A stretch of 64,000 nucleotides of DNA, from assembly GCA_018296165.2 (NCBI GenBank), contig JACKQL020000014.1:186001-250000 (forward strand), written 5' to 3'. Source of the DNA: Termitomyces sp. T153 (Eukaryota; Basidiomycota; Agaricomycetes; Agaricales; Lyophyllaceae). Position numbers and translations under genes: made by a program. Under the pieces are notes generated by a model. It saw only the letters and a program-made list of their open reading frames with translations, did no database searches and was not told the origin of the DNA. How positions within the stretch are numbered: the first letter of the stretch is position 1; every line of letters begins with the position of its first letter. Below, one piece after another: positions 47,001 through 57,018 of this stretch.

Positions 47001-49727
47001 TTTATTCTAGCTACTTAACTTGACTATTAGGTTGTTACTACTAATATGGTCCATGGTCCATGTGGACTTGCTCATTCTAATGCAAAGTGCATGGTAGATG
47101 GCAAATGTTCAAAGCGATATCCCAAGGAATTTCAGGAAACTACTCTGTATGGTGATGATGGCTATCCACAATATGCCAGACCTGACAATGGCCGTTTTTT
47201 TGAAAAGAATGGCCATCGTTATGACAATCGTGATGTTGTTCCATATAATCCTTATCTCTCAGCCAAGTATCAATGCCATATCAATGTAGAGGTCTGTGCC
47301 TCAGTGGAAGCCATCAAGTACATTCACAAATACATTTACAAAGGCCATGATAGGACAACTATGGAAATTTCCAGAGAGCAGATGGAACAGAGGGATGAAA
47401 TCAAGGAATACTTGGATGCTAGATACATCTCAGCAGCTGAATCTTGCTGGCACATCTTTGAATTCAACATGCATGGAGAATATCCTCCTGTGTATCGATT
47501 ATCTGTGCATTTGGAAGGCCAACATGAAGTCTACTTTCAGGATAATGAACCTTTGGAAGTGGTAGCTGCTAGGCCTAATGCAAGCAAGACCACACTCACT
47601 GCTTGGTTTGAAGCTAATGCCAAATTCCCTAATAACAATACTACTTATCAGAATTTTCCAACAAAGTTTGTCTATGATGCTTCTAAAAGGACTTGGAAGG
47701 AGAGGCAAAGAGGAACAGCTATTGGAAGGATGTACTTTGCTTCACCCAAGCAGGGAGAAAGGTTCTATCTCAGAATGCTCCTCACAGTTGTGACCAATGC
47801 AACATCATGGGCTGATCTCAGGACAGTCAATGGTCATATCTATCCAACCTACAAGGAAGCATGCAAGGCTCTTGGTCTTTTGGAAGATGATGCAGAATGG
47901 AGGCAATGCCTTGCCGAAGCTGCTCCAATCCAACCAGGATCAGCTCTCAGACAGCTCTTTTGCACTATCCTATTTCATTGTGTTCCTGTCACTCCAGAAG
48001 CTTTATGGGATGAATTCAAGCACTTCATTTGTGATGATCTTCAACACAGATTAGAAAATATACGGCAGTATAGGGGCAGAGTCTTTATTGATGATGATAT
48101 CTATGACTATGGCCTTCATCTCATTGAGGACAACTTAAAGAATTTTGGCAAGACTCTTCAAGACTTTCCCAACATGCCAGAACCTCAACAAGTTTGGAAT
48201 GTAGTTCCAGGTAAGGTGGCTATTGTATAGAGAGTTGACTCTAAGATTGATCAAATAATTTTAGGCAATAGACTTTTGCAAGAGGAAACTGATTATGATG
48301 TTGAGGAGTTGAAGAGAAGAGTGGATGAAAACAAGGCCAAGTTCAATGCTGAGCAGCTAGAAACCTTTGATGCAGTTATGGACTCTGTAGACAACAATCT
48401 AGGCAAGATGATATTTATTCACAGTGCAGGTGGATGTGGCAAAACCTTTGTCTGCAATACCCTAGCTTCTGCTGTTCGGTCCAATGGAGATGTGGCATTA
48501 TGTGTAGCATCATCTGGGATTGCTGCCTTATTGCTGGAGGGTGGTAGGACTGCACATTCAAGGTTCAAAATCCCCATTCCTGCTCTGGATACATCCATTG
48601 CCAATATCAAAAGAGGAACTCAATTGTCTCAACTCCTACTCCAGACTAAAGTTGTCATCTGGGATGAAGTCCCAATGCAACACAAAAATGCCATTGACTC
48701 TGTAGATCGAGGATTCAGAGACGTTCTGGAGAAGGATGTTCCTTTTGGTGGAGTGACTGTGGTGTTTGGAGGAGATTTTAGGCAAACTCTCCCAGTTATC
48801 CAACGAGGACTCAGGCAGCAGATGATTGCTGCTTCACTCAAGAGAGGAAGACTTTGGGATCAGATTCAAGTCCACTACTTGGTTCAAAATATGAGATTGG
48901 ATCAGACTCCTGATAACATTGCTCATGCAGCTTGGTTATTAGATGTTGGTGCTGGAAAAAACCTTGGGCCTGGAGAAACAGTACAACTTCCACAAACCAT
49001 GATCTGCATTGACAATTCTATTACTGGGTTAATCTCTTCCACTTATCCTCATATTAGTCATCATCAAAATGATCAGTATTATCTGGATCGAACTATTCTC
49101 TCTGGCAAGAACTCTGATATAGAGGATATCAATTCAGAAATTCTGCAGAAATGTCCAGGAGAAGAGAAGATCTTGCAGAGTGCAGACTCTGTCATGTCTG
49201 ATAATGGACTGGCATTGTATCCAATGGAATATCTTAACTCTTTGAGAGCCAGTAGTTTGCCTTTGGCTAAATTAGCTCTCAAGATTGGTGTTCCTGTGAT
49301 GCTCCTCAGAAATTTAGATACAACCAAAGGACTTTGCAATGGAACAAGAATGATTGTCACCCACATCAGCACCAGAGTTCTTAGATGCCGAATCATTAGT
49401 GGAGATGCCAAGTTTGCAGGATCAGTTGTTTTAATTCCAAGAATCAACATGGATGTTTCTGAAGAAGATTTGCCAATTCCATTGCGCAGGAGACAATTTC
49501 CAGTTCGATTGGCCTTTGCTATGACAATCAACAAGTCTCAAGGTCAATCAGTCAAGCATGTTGGATTGGACCTTCGATCATCAGTCTTTGCACATGGCCA
49601 ACTTTATGTTGCACTTTCTCGGTGCACATCAGGAGATCGTATCAAAGTCATTTTAGATTCAGAAAATACATCAAGAATGACTGCTAATATTGTCTATCAA
49701 GAAATCCTGAATGGTTTACAAATGTAA
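44074..49727 (+). CDS. Helitron Rep/helicase transposase (RepHel), 1,849 aa, apparently intact
   Basis: Exons 44074-46980, 47031-48210 and 48265-49727, with introns of 50 and 54 nt that keep the frame; no stop. Residues 1-480 are low-complexity, with a long Gln/Glu/Arg coiled-coil (about 220-310). The Helitron_like_N region follows, then the Rep nuclease with its HUH motif GLPHMHILIFF (His 931 and 933) and the two-tyrosine motif KYIHKYIYKGHDR (Tyr 1066 and 1070). A PCGLAHSNAKCMVDGKCSKR Cys cluster sits between them. The C-terminal PIF1-type 5'-3' helicase has Walker A HSAGGCGKTF (about residue 1420), Walker B VIWDEVPM, GGDFRQTLPV and NKSQGQSVKHVG. It nicks and moves the element by rolling-circle replication in the nucleus. 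The extreme N-terminus may be misassigned. Confidence 0.9.
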
Positions 49728-50110
49728 GTGTAACTTTTGATAGATTGAAACACCAAATCGCTAACCTCTGTGAATTTCAGCACCTAATGTATATGAGTTG
49801 ACAGTATAGTATAGATATTCTCAATGTTTTACAAATGTAAGTGTGACAGTTTATGAATTTACTTTGTTAGTACTAACTTTTATAATCTTTCACTTTTCAA
49901 TATAGACCAGTGGACTTTGGTGATTTCTTGACAATATAATATAGATATATGATTAGTTTGTATATAATATCTCAGCATTGAATTGTAATAGAAAAGAAAT
50001 ACTGAGAAATTGAATGAAGTAAGGTTAAGTCTGGATGTCAGCATGAGTTGAGAGAATGCAAAGAGTTAGCCAATGAGGTCTGAGACTTAGTATTGAGTTA
50101 GAAATACAAA
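49728..50110. other. Helitron 3' untranslated region
   Basis: AT-rich. From about 49990 degenerate copies of the 59-bp unit appear (GAAGTAAGGTTAAGTCTGG, then AGTTAGCCAATGAGGTCTGAG) before the regular array starts. Confidence 0.6.
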
Positions 50111-50680
50111 GACCTAACCGAACGAAGTGAGGTTGGGTCTGGGATGAAGCATTGAGTTAGAAATACAAAGACCTAACTGAACGAAGTGAGGTTGGGTCTG
50201 GGATGAAGCATTGAGTTTGAAATACAAGGACCTAACCGAACGAAGTGAGGTTGGGTCTGGGATGAAGCATTGAGTTTGAAATACAAGGACCTAACCGAAC
50301 GAAGTGAGGTTGGGTCTGGGAATTAGCATTGAGTTTGAAATACAAGGACCTAACCGAACGAAGTGAGGTTGGGTCTGGGATGAAGCATTGAGTTTGAAAT
50401 ACAAGGACCTAACCGAACGAAGTGAGGTTGGGTCTGGGACTTGGCATTGAGTTTGAAATACAAGGACCTAACCGAACGAAGTGAGGTTGGGTCTGGGACT
50501 TAGCATTGAGTTTGAAATACAAGGACCTAACCGAACGAAGTGAGGTTGGGTCTGGGAATTAGCATTAAGTTTGAAATACAAGGACCTAACCGAACGAAGT
50601 GAGGTTGGGTCTGGGATGAAGCATTGAGTAGAATATCGAGGACCTAACCGAACGAAGTGAGGTTGGGTCTGGGATGAAGC
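50111..50680 (+). repeat. 59-bp minisatellite near the Helitron 3' end (10 units)
   Basis: Units start at 50111, 50170, 50229, 50288, 50347, 50406, 50465, 50524, 50583 and 50641 with GACCTAACCGAACGAAGTGA. Each can fold: GACCTAACC pairs with GGTTGGGTC across GAACGAAGTGA. The first two units have AGTTAGAAATACAAA where the others have AGTTTGAAATACAAG, and the last unit lacks this part. Minisatellites in this place are known from Helentron-like elements. Confidence 0.93.
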
Positions 50681-50682
50681 AA

Positions 50683-50720
50683 GAGCTACAGGCCCGTGCC
50701 GAAGGCACGGGGCGTAGCTC
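50683..50720 (+). terminator. Helitron 3' terminal compound hairpin
   Basis: Outer stem GAGCTAC (50683-50689) with GTAGCTC (50714-50720); inner stem CCCGTGCC (50693-50700) with GGCACGGG (50704-50711) around loop GAA. All pairs are perfect. In Helitrons a GC-rich 3' hairpin signals the end of rolling-circle transfer. It lies one base from the 12-bp repeat, so it marks the true 3' end. Confidence 0.85.
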
Positions 50721-50721
50721 G

Positions 50722-51358
50722 TGATAATGAAATGGAGACACGACAAGACTGGCAGACTGAGATAAGACCGGGAGACTGAGAGTAAGGAAAACGCGACACG
50801 AAACATGAAACACAAAAAGGAAACAATCAGACCATAGGTAACGTTAAGCAATATCAAGACTAGAGTACAAAGAGTTACTCGACGACTTATATACTGACTA
50901 CCGGAGAACTTCAGGGTACATTGGCTGCAGCGGCAGGGCTTGGCGGAGCTCGATGGAGTGGGTGGGTGTTGGTTGCGATCAAGGATCGGGCTGTGCTGAT
51001 ACGTTGATGGGATCATTTGGGAACGCGGGTCGCCCCGAGGTTGTCATGATACTCCAGAATGGGTCGGAGGAACCAGGGTGTTGAGTTGATGATGGGTGGC
51101 AAAGATCAGGAACAGCGGGGGTGGTTCTTGGGGTTCAGGAGATCCAGGGTAAGTGTCAGTGGCTGCGGAATAGGCGTCGAAGTTGGCCAGGGGGCCGTCG
51201 GAGTTAGCTGGGGAGGCGTCAGAGTTGGCCGGGGTTGCGTCGGGGCTAACCAAAATAGGCGCGGGGCATGGGCGGAAGTTTGGCGGAGCGTTGGGGGTTT
51301 TTGGGGAATCGGGGGGTTGCTGGACGATGTGCAGGGGTCCAGGGGACGGGTCGTGACA
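50722..51358 (-). repeat. element D left LTR, part 2
   Basis: It resumes with TGATAATGAAAT and runs to GGTCGTGACA. It carries TATATAAG on the minus strand (50886-50893) and AATATCAAGACT on the plus strand (50850-50861). It differs from the right LTR at far more sites than part 1 and has two fewer 21-bp repeat units. Confidence 0.93.
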
Positions 51359-51571
51359 TCACCCCCCCTTCAGCATTGGGACCCTTCGAGACGCGGGGAG
51401 CAGGACAGGGATTGGCAGGGCATGGGAGTCGAAGCCAAGCAATATTGATCAATCCGCAGCAAGTGATAGCAGCGTGGGAGACGAAGTTGAAGCACGGCTG
51501 CCGCTTTGTCAGGGTTCTCCTCAATCAATTAAAAGCCTTGGACATACCCCGGGATTTCCCAAATTTTGTCA

Positions 51572-52755
51572 TGTCTTCCCCCAGCATTCCAGTAGTCTCT
51601 GCCGCTGATTTGGATGAGGTGGTGGTGTACGACAGTGGGGGGGAGGAGTTTGAGCGTCGGCGCCATGCTAGTGTCAGGGACCGGAGTCGTAAGTGGTGTC
51701 GACTTGTCTTTTCGGGATGATTGACGGGGCTTTTGTAGAGTCGTCCGTGGTGGTGGTGGTGGATTTTCCGGGGGTCCCAAAGTGGACCAAGTTTTGTCCC
51801 GCGTTGCCGAAGGAGGGGAGCATGGGGTGGTCTGCAGGGAAGGTGGGGCTTTTGCAGGGTGGTCGGGGAAAGGGGGCATCCTCAGCAGTGATTCGTGGGA
51901 AGCGTTGAGCCTCCCCACCCTCGGGGGCGGGACCCAGCAAGAGGCCGCGTGGGCGCAAGTCATCGGCGGGGCCTCCGGAGTCTCTCCTCTTTTCTCCTAC
52001 CCTGGGCGTTCCCTCGGAACGGTCATTGAGTCCCCCCGCACCTATTCCTTCAATCACGGAGGTCTTCCTTCGCAAGCAGGTGGAGGCTTTGATGACGTCA
52101 TTGGCAGTACAGGAGGGTGAGCTCCGACGGGCGAGGGAGGACCATGACGTGGCACGGACGGAGAAAGAGGCGATGGAGCGGGAAAGGAGCACATCAGTGT
52201 GTGTGGCGACGGAGTGAGCGTTAGAGGTGCGGGGCTTGCGGGAGCATCTGATGCAGATGGAGGGGCAGCCCGCAGGGGAAGCGGAGGGGTGGGGGTGAGT
52301 TCTGGAGGGGGATGTGTTGTGGGCGGAGCTGGAGGTGGCGAGGCAAAGGGAGGACTGGTTGGCCAACGAGGCCGCTTTGGGGCACGCAGGAATCCTCTGT
52401 GAGTTGCCTCCCATTCCTCCATTTGTTACTAATGGTTCATTTTCTGGGTTTAGGCTGGGTGCGGGAGCATTGGGTCCTCTTGGACGGTGCCTCCACGGCA
52501 TTTGCGTTGATTCAGGATGGGTTGACGCAGGGGTCCATGGTTCAGCCTCTGGAGTTGCAGCAGGGGATAGCGCAATTGGAGAGGTTGTTGGCGGGGCATT
52601 GGCAACACAATGCGGTGGCCCCAGGGTCATGGTGGGAGGTGGCGGCTGATGCGGGGGAGGCGTTGCCAGGGTTGGCGGAGGTCTTAGTGGTGGTGTGGGC
52701 CCAGATGAAAGTCGACCTGGGGGTAGGGTTGCCAGGGGGTCTGGGGAGGGAGTGA
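51572..52755 (+). pseudogene. element D antisense ORF with coiled-coil (unknown function)
   Basis: Plus-strand reading, opposite to the LTR direction. It starts MSSPSIPVVSAADLDEVVVY and DSGGEEFERRRHASVRDRSR; a consensus intron is seen at 51688-51738 (GTAAGT...TTGTAG). Then come GPSKRPRGRKSSAG (NLS-like), ITEVFLRKQVEALMTSLAVQ and EGELRRAREDHDVARTEKEA (coiled coil). The last part has WVREHWVLLDGASTAFALIQ and LEQQ-like IAQLERLLAGHWQHNA, ending TGA at 52753. Stops between these parts (after GKR, VATE and GWG) mean decay or more introns. Codon GC and CpG are high. Relatives seem to exist at 6342 and perhaps at 543. Confidence 0.45.
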
Positions 52756-55700
52756 GATGGGTGCGGGCCTCGTTTCTTGTTGCTCTCGGACTTGCTGCCT
52801 CCCTCGCCTTGTTGTATATATATAATTTTTGTACGTGAACATGTCCTTTTCTTGGTCCCTGGGCATGTGAAGTGAGGTTTTAGTTTGTATGAGGGCAAAG
52901 TAAGTGAAACACGCAGGGGTGTGAGAGGGAGTTGAATCCCTAGTGAATCCAGAGGTGGGGGTTACGCCCGCTAGTGCCGTCTGTGCTGGCTAGTCCCGGG
53001 GTTTGTCGGGACGGGGCGGGGCATTGCAGGGAGGGCTCTCGAGGTCTGGCGGGGGTGGTGGGAGTTCTCCAGTGGAGTTCCATGGCATTTCGGGGTGTTG
53101 TATTGAGTTTGATTCTCGGAATTTCCGACCAGGGGTGTAGGAGTTTTCTTTGGTCTGTGGCGGGAACGTGCGCTGTGTTGGTATCGGAGGGCGGACCTCT
53201 GAATCTTTCACAGGTGTCCAGCGGGTTTGGGGCTTTGGTCTTCTTGGCAGTGCAGTTGGCGGGGGGGGATGGAGGTCTTCCCGTGATCTGGCCCTTATGC
53301 CGGCGCTGGTGGCGAAGGCGGTGGAGCCTTCTTCATTGGTGGGGGTCGGTGGGGCGAGGTTCGTCCTCACGGCATAGTTGGTCCGGGTTAGGGTCGTGTT
53401 CCGGAGTATTGCGTCTGTGGGTGGGCATGTTTGAGTGGTGCTTTGGTGTGCTCCGGAGTGTCAATGACTGAGAGGGCAGGATGTGGGGTGATCAGTCCCG
53501 ACCAGTTCCTTTGGGTCTGGAGCCAAAATTTGAGGTTCCGGGTCATCTACGTGACATTGCTTTCCTGACCAAATGTAAGTCCCAAGACGGACAGAGGGGT
53601 CTTACGTATTTCTGACACTTCCTCGAGTTTGGAGGTCTGTTGGAGTTGTGTTGGTGGATGTTTCTTTTGGGCAGGGGCAGCGCGGAGGTTGGTTGGGGAG
53701 TGGCTCGCCTCAGCGGAGATGCTTCGGGGCTCGTTCCAAGGGTTGTTCCTTTCTGGGGGTCGGTGGTTTCTTCATCGGGGAAGAAGTGGGCAGTCCCGGA
53801 GTTGACACAAGGGTCACTCAGTGGGGGTTTGTTAGTTGTGTTGGCTTTGGGGGAGGTGCAGGCAGAGGAAGGGGTCTGAGGTGCATTTTGTTGGTCCATA
53901 GTTCCAAGCGCAAGTACCAGGGGTCCAGAGCTGATGCAGGGGTTGGGGTTGGGTCTTAACTTACGAGTGGGGTTGTGTCGTGAATCAGAGGGGGAGCTCC
54001 AGTGTGGGGTTTTTTGCGGAGCAGCGGAGTTGTCATGCAGGAGTGGTGGTGGCTCCTGGAGCTGAGCTTGGATGGGGGAAGGTGGTTGTTCACAATTGTT
54101 GGGGGGCAGCGGGGAAGTCGGTCGCAGGAGGCACTGGAGTGGGATTCCCTGGGAGTCGCGGCAGGGTTGAAGCAACTCTTCATTTGTGTTCCTGAGCGGC
54201 CCAGAGATTTGTTGCAAATGCAGGGGTGGCAGTGGGGAGAGGCACCACTCGCTTCTTAGGGAAGGCATCAGCAACCTTTGGGGTACTCCAAGAGATTACT
54301 TCGCATGTGGCCTGCTTCTGGGTACTCCAGAGAGGATACTTCGTATGTGGCTCGCTTCTGAGTGCTCCGAGGATGTGATCCCTGTTTGACGGACATATTC
54401 CAGTGTAGGGGTGGGATTCGGAGCGGGTGGTGATTTATGTTGCAGAGTTGGGGCTACAAGGGCATCATTGTTGGGTTGGCGCCGTAAGTCCTCTTGATGA
54501 AATGTCGTAGTTGGAGCAGAGGCCCTGGAGTTGTGTTGCCAGGGTCCGGAGCTGTGTTGAGGGGTTCGGAGGGGGTCAGAGGGGTGGGTCGGGCAGTTTT
54601 GGGCTGGCGTGGAGTTGTTTGGGTTGTTGAGCCAGGTGGGGGAGGTCCTTTAAGGATATCGGAGCGTGTGCCCTTTGGGTCGTCAGGTCACTTAAACGGC
54701 CGATCGACGTTTTCTGGGTGATGGTGGGGCTTCTCCCTCCCTTATATGAACATGTCAGCGAATTTAGAGTACTTAGGGGAACTACTTTGTATAGGGTCCT
54801 TTTTCCTATAGTTAGTTCAGGGTGGGTCCTATGCTGGGGGTTCCTTCATGGGAGGTGGCGGAGTCTGGTGGTGGAGTTTAGGTTCAGGGGTGGCATGCAG
54901 GGAGGTTTGGCATCCAGGGTCCTCATTGTCAGGGGTTCCAGATTGTGTGGGGGGAGGTGGTGAAATAGCGGTGCAGTCCAGAGTTGTCCCTTGTCGAGAG
55001 TGGGGTGCCGTGGTTCTCCTCATTAACCTTGGGGCTGTGCTTTAGGCAGCGGGTGCGTATCCGTTCTTTTCCTGACTGTCTAGAGACTTGGGGATGTCTT
55101 GGTCTTGTTCCGGGGTTGTTGAGGTCGGGTCAGAGGTGTCAGGGCCCCTTTATTTGTTGGGCAGAGGTGACGGCCGAGTCGACTGAGGTCCGGAAGCAGG
55201 TTCTGGGGTTGGAGCGTAGCCTAGGTCTGGGGTTCTTGCTCTGTTGTTGGTGATTAGTCGCATCGGTCTTTGGGATTGCTAGTGGTTTGGTGGATCCACA
55301 GGCGGGCTTTGGGGAAGCGCATTCTCTGTGGTCTCATCGTGGCTGGCGATCCTTCGTGCAATGGGTGGCTGTTTCGTGGCGGGTTTGGCGTTATTGTTTG
55401 TCAGAGGGTGGGTGCAGTGCCGGAGACATTGTTGCTCATTTGGTCGGGTGGTCGCTGGGTTTTGGAATGCTGTTCCTTGGGTGACGTCGGGGTCAGCTTT
55501 GTGCGAGGGAATGGAGTTGGCAGAGAGGGTAAGGGTGGGGTGGGAGATGATTTGACAGTTTGCACAAGGGGTTGGAGGTTGAGTGTGAGTTGGGGAGAGT
55601 GTCCGTGGGGGGAGCCGTTGTATGGATATAACTGGAGTGGAAGGGACGTTTGGTGTCGGATCCACGACTCAATGTGCCTCGGCAAATTGGGCAGGGCTGT

Positions 55701-55814
55701 ATGAATCATAAGGGTTTCCAGGCATGGGTAGACCATAGACATCGGAGTTATTTGATTGTGTGTGCAGAGATAATGCGGGCATCACGGACGGGGTAAGGTA
55801 GAGTCTTGATATTA
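52756..55814. other. element D interior without recognised genes
   Basis: CpG-rich, strongly G-rich on the plus strand and C-rich on the minus strand. Long minus-strand frames (53543-54274 and 55279-55742) are Pro/Ser/Thr-rich with no motif and follow from base skew. A TATATATATAATTTTTG tract at 52815-52831 follows the antisense ORF. A doubled segment GGTACTCCAAGAG...ATTACTTCGCATGTGGC / GGTACTCCAGAGAGGATACTTCGTATGTGGC lies at 54280-54350. Confidence 0.55.
55802..55813 (-). promoter_or_regulatory. candidate self-priming site of element D
   Basis: On the element strand the base T after the 5' LTR is followed by AATATCAAGACT. This is the exact reverse complement of AGTCTTGATATT, found in the same strand of the LTR 32 nt downstream of a TATA box. 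This is the geometry of Tf1 self-priming. Confidence 0.65.
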
Positions 55815-57018
55815 TGTCAGGTTCCGCTGACCTCGGGGGCTCAGCTGTACTGGGCAAGTTCTTACTAGGCAGGCGTGATCCCCTTGCACTGGCAACCGAA
55901 CACTTGAAAGCGTTCTGGGCACTGATGGCTTGTGCAGATAGTCGGTGGGATGTGATCCAGACAGATCCGGGGAGGTCTGGAGGAGTTGGATTGCAAGGAA
56001 ACGGGATGGGCTTGGCGGGGTTCAGGCAGAAGACTGTATGGGAGATTCACAGAGGCAAAGGAGTAGGTGGCTACGCAATCAATGGGAGTGGAGCCAGAGT
56101 CTGATGGAAGATCAATTGGAGTTGATGGAGTCCGGGACCAAACAAAGAGCGGGGTTTGGGTCTGGGAAAGAGTGTCGGGGTTCGTAATCATAATTGCGGA
56201 GTTCGTGAGGCCGTTAAGGTTGAGGGGGGCTTGGGCACTACGGTCAGACGGAGTCACCGAGACAGCGTCGGACGAAATGAAATGGAGTCGATATGGAACA
56301 AGAGTAGATTCGAGTGAAGGTACGAAACGATAACGAGAATGATAATGAAATGGAGACACAACAAGACTGGGAGACTGAGATAAGACCGGGAGACTGAGAG
56401 TAAGGAAAACGCGACACGAAACATGAAACACAAAAAGGAAACAATCAGACCATAGGTAACGTTAAGCAATATCAAGACTAGAGTACAAAGAGTTACTCGA
56501 CGACTTATTTACTGACTACTGGAGAACTTCGGGGTACGTCGGCTGCAGTGGCAGGGCTTGGCGGAGCTTGATGGAGTGGGCGGGTGTCAGTTGCGATCAA
56601 GGATCAGGCTGCGCTGATACGTTGATGGGATCATTTGGGAACGCGGGTCGCCCCGAGGTTGTTGTGATACTCCGGAATGGGTCGGAGGAACCAGAGTGTT
56701 GAGTTGATGATGGGTGGCAAATATCGGGAACAGCGGGGGTGGTTCTTGGGGTTCAGGAGATCCAGGGTAAGTGTCAGTGGCTGCGGGGAAGGTGTCGAAG
56801 TTGGCCAGGGGGCTGTCGGAGTTAGCTGGGGAGGCGTCGGAGTTAGCTGGGGAGGCGTTGGAGTTAGCCGGGGAGGCGTCAGAGTTAGCTGGGGTTGCGT
56901 CAGGGCTAACCAAAATAGGCGCGAGGCATGGGCAGAAGTTTGGCGGAGTGTCGGGGGTTTTTGGGGAATCGGGGGGTTGCTGGACGATGTGCGGGGGTCC
57001 AGGGGATGGGTCGTGACA
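55815..57018 (-). repeat. element D right (5') LTR, uninterrupted (1204 bp)
   Basis: Complete copy. TATA-like TAAATAAG (minus, 56504-56511) lies 32 nt upstream of the predicted start at 56479. This gives about 540 bp of U3 and 665 bp of R-U5. A 21-bp repeat starting GTCGGAGTTAGCTGGGG occurs four times at 56815-56898. Confidence 0.93.
56815..56898. repeat. 21-bp tandem repeat in the D LTR (4 units here, 2 in the left LTR)
   Basis: Units begin GTCGGAGTTAGCTGGGG and end GGC or TGC. The left LTR (51199-51240) has two. The 42-bp difference accounts exactly for the length difference between the two LTRs (1162 vs 1204 bp, Helitron excluded). Confidence 0.88.

Larger units (their letters stand above)
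43024..50733 (+). mobile_element. Helitron with intact RepHel gene, flanked by a 12-bp direct repeat
   Basis: The insert 43036-50721 (7,686 bp) lies inside the D LTR. It carries a spliced, stop-free gene for a Rep/PIF1-type Helitron protein, a 5' subterminal hairpin (43074-43098), a 59-bp minisatellite near the 3' end and a compound terminal hairpin (50683-50720). It begins ATACTATGCGACG and ends GTAGCTCG. TGATAATGAAAT occurs at both edges (43024-43035 and 50722-50733), once in the intact LTR. Canonical Helitrons insert without target duplication, so this border is odd. The minisatellite and 3' hairpin recall Helentron-type elements. Confidence 0.85.
42499..57018 (-). mobile_element. LTR element D: long LTRs, no recognisable pol (LARD-like), interrupted by a Helitron
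   Basis: LTRs at 42499-51358 (split) and 55815-57018 are bounded by the identical duplication CTCAC (42494-42498 and 57019-57023). LTR ends are TGTCA...TGACA. Orientation is minus: the purine run next to the left LTR (complement of TCACCCCCCCTTCAG) is the polypurine tract, and the self-complementary priming site lies by the right LTR. The 4456-bp interior (51359-55814) is CpG-rich and has no RT, RNase H or integrase motif on either strand. It is therefore probably non-autonomous and mobilised by a related Gypsy element. Confidence 0.88.

Noticed and set aside
50111..50690. CRISPR-like array of regular repeats
   Set aside because: Units are contiguous 59-bp tandem copies with no unique spacers and lie in a eukaryotic Helitron. 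It is a minisatellite.
51674..52630. 318-codon minus-strand ORF in element D
   Set aside because: It is Pro/Ser/Thr-rich without motifs and lies antisense to the coiled-coil frame. Strong G/C strand skew explains the lack of stops.
53543..54274. 243-codon minus-strand ORF as a possible gag of element D
   Set aside because: Low-complexity Pro/Ser/Gln composition, no gag core and no zinc knuckle. It also follows from C-rich skew.
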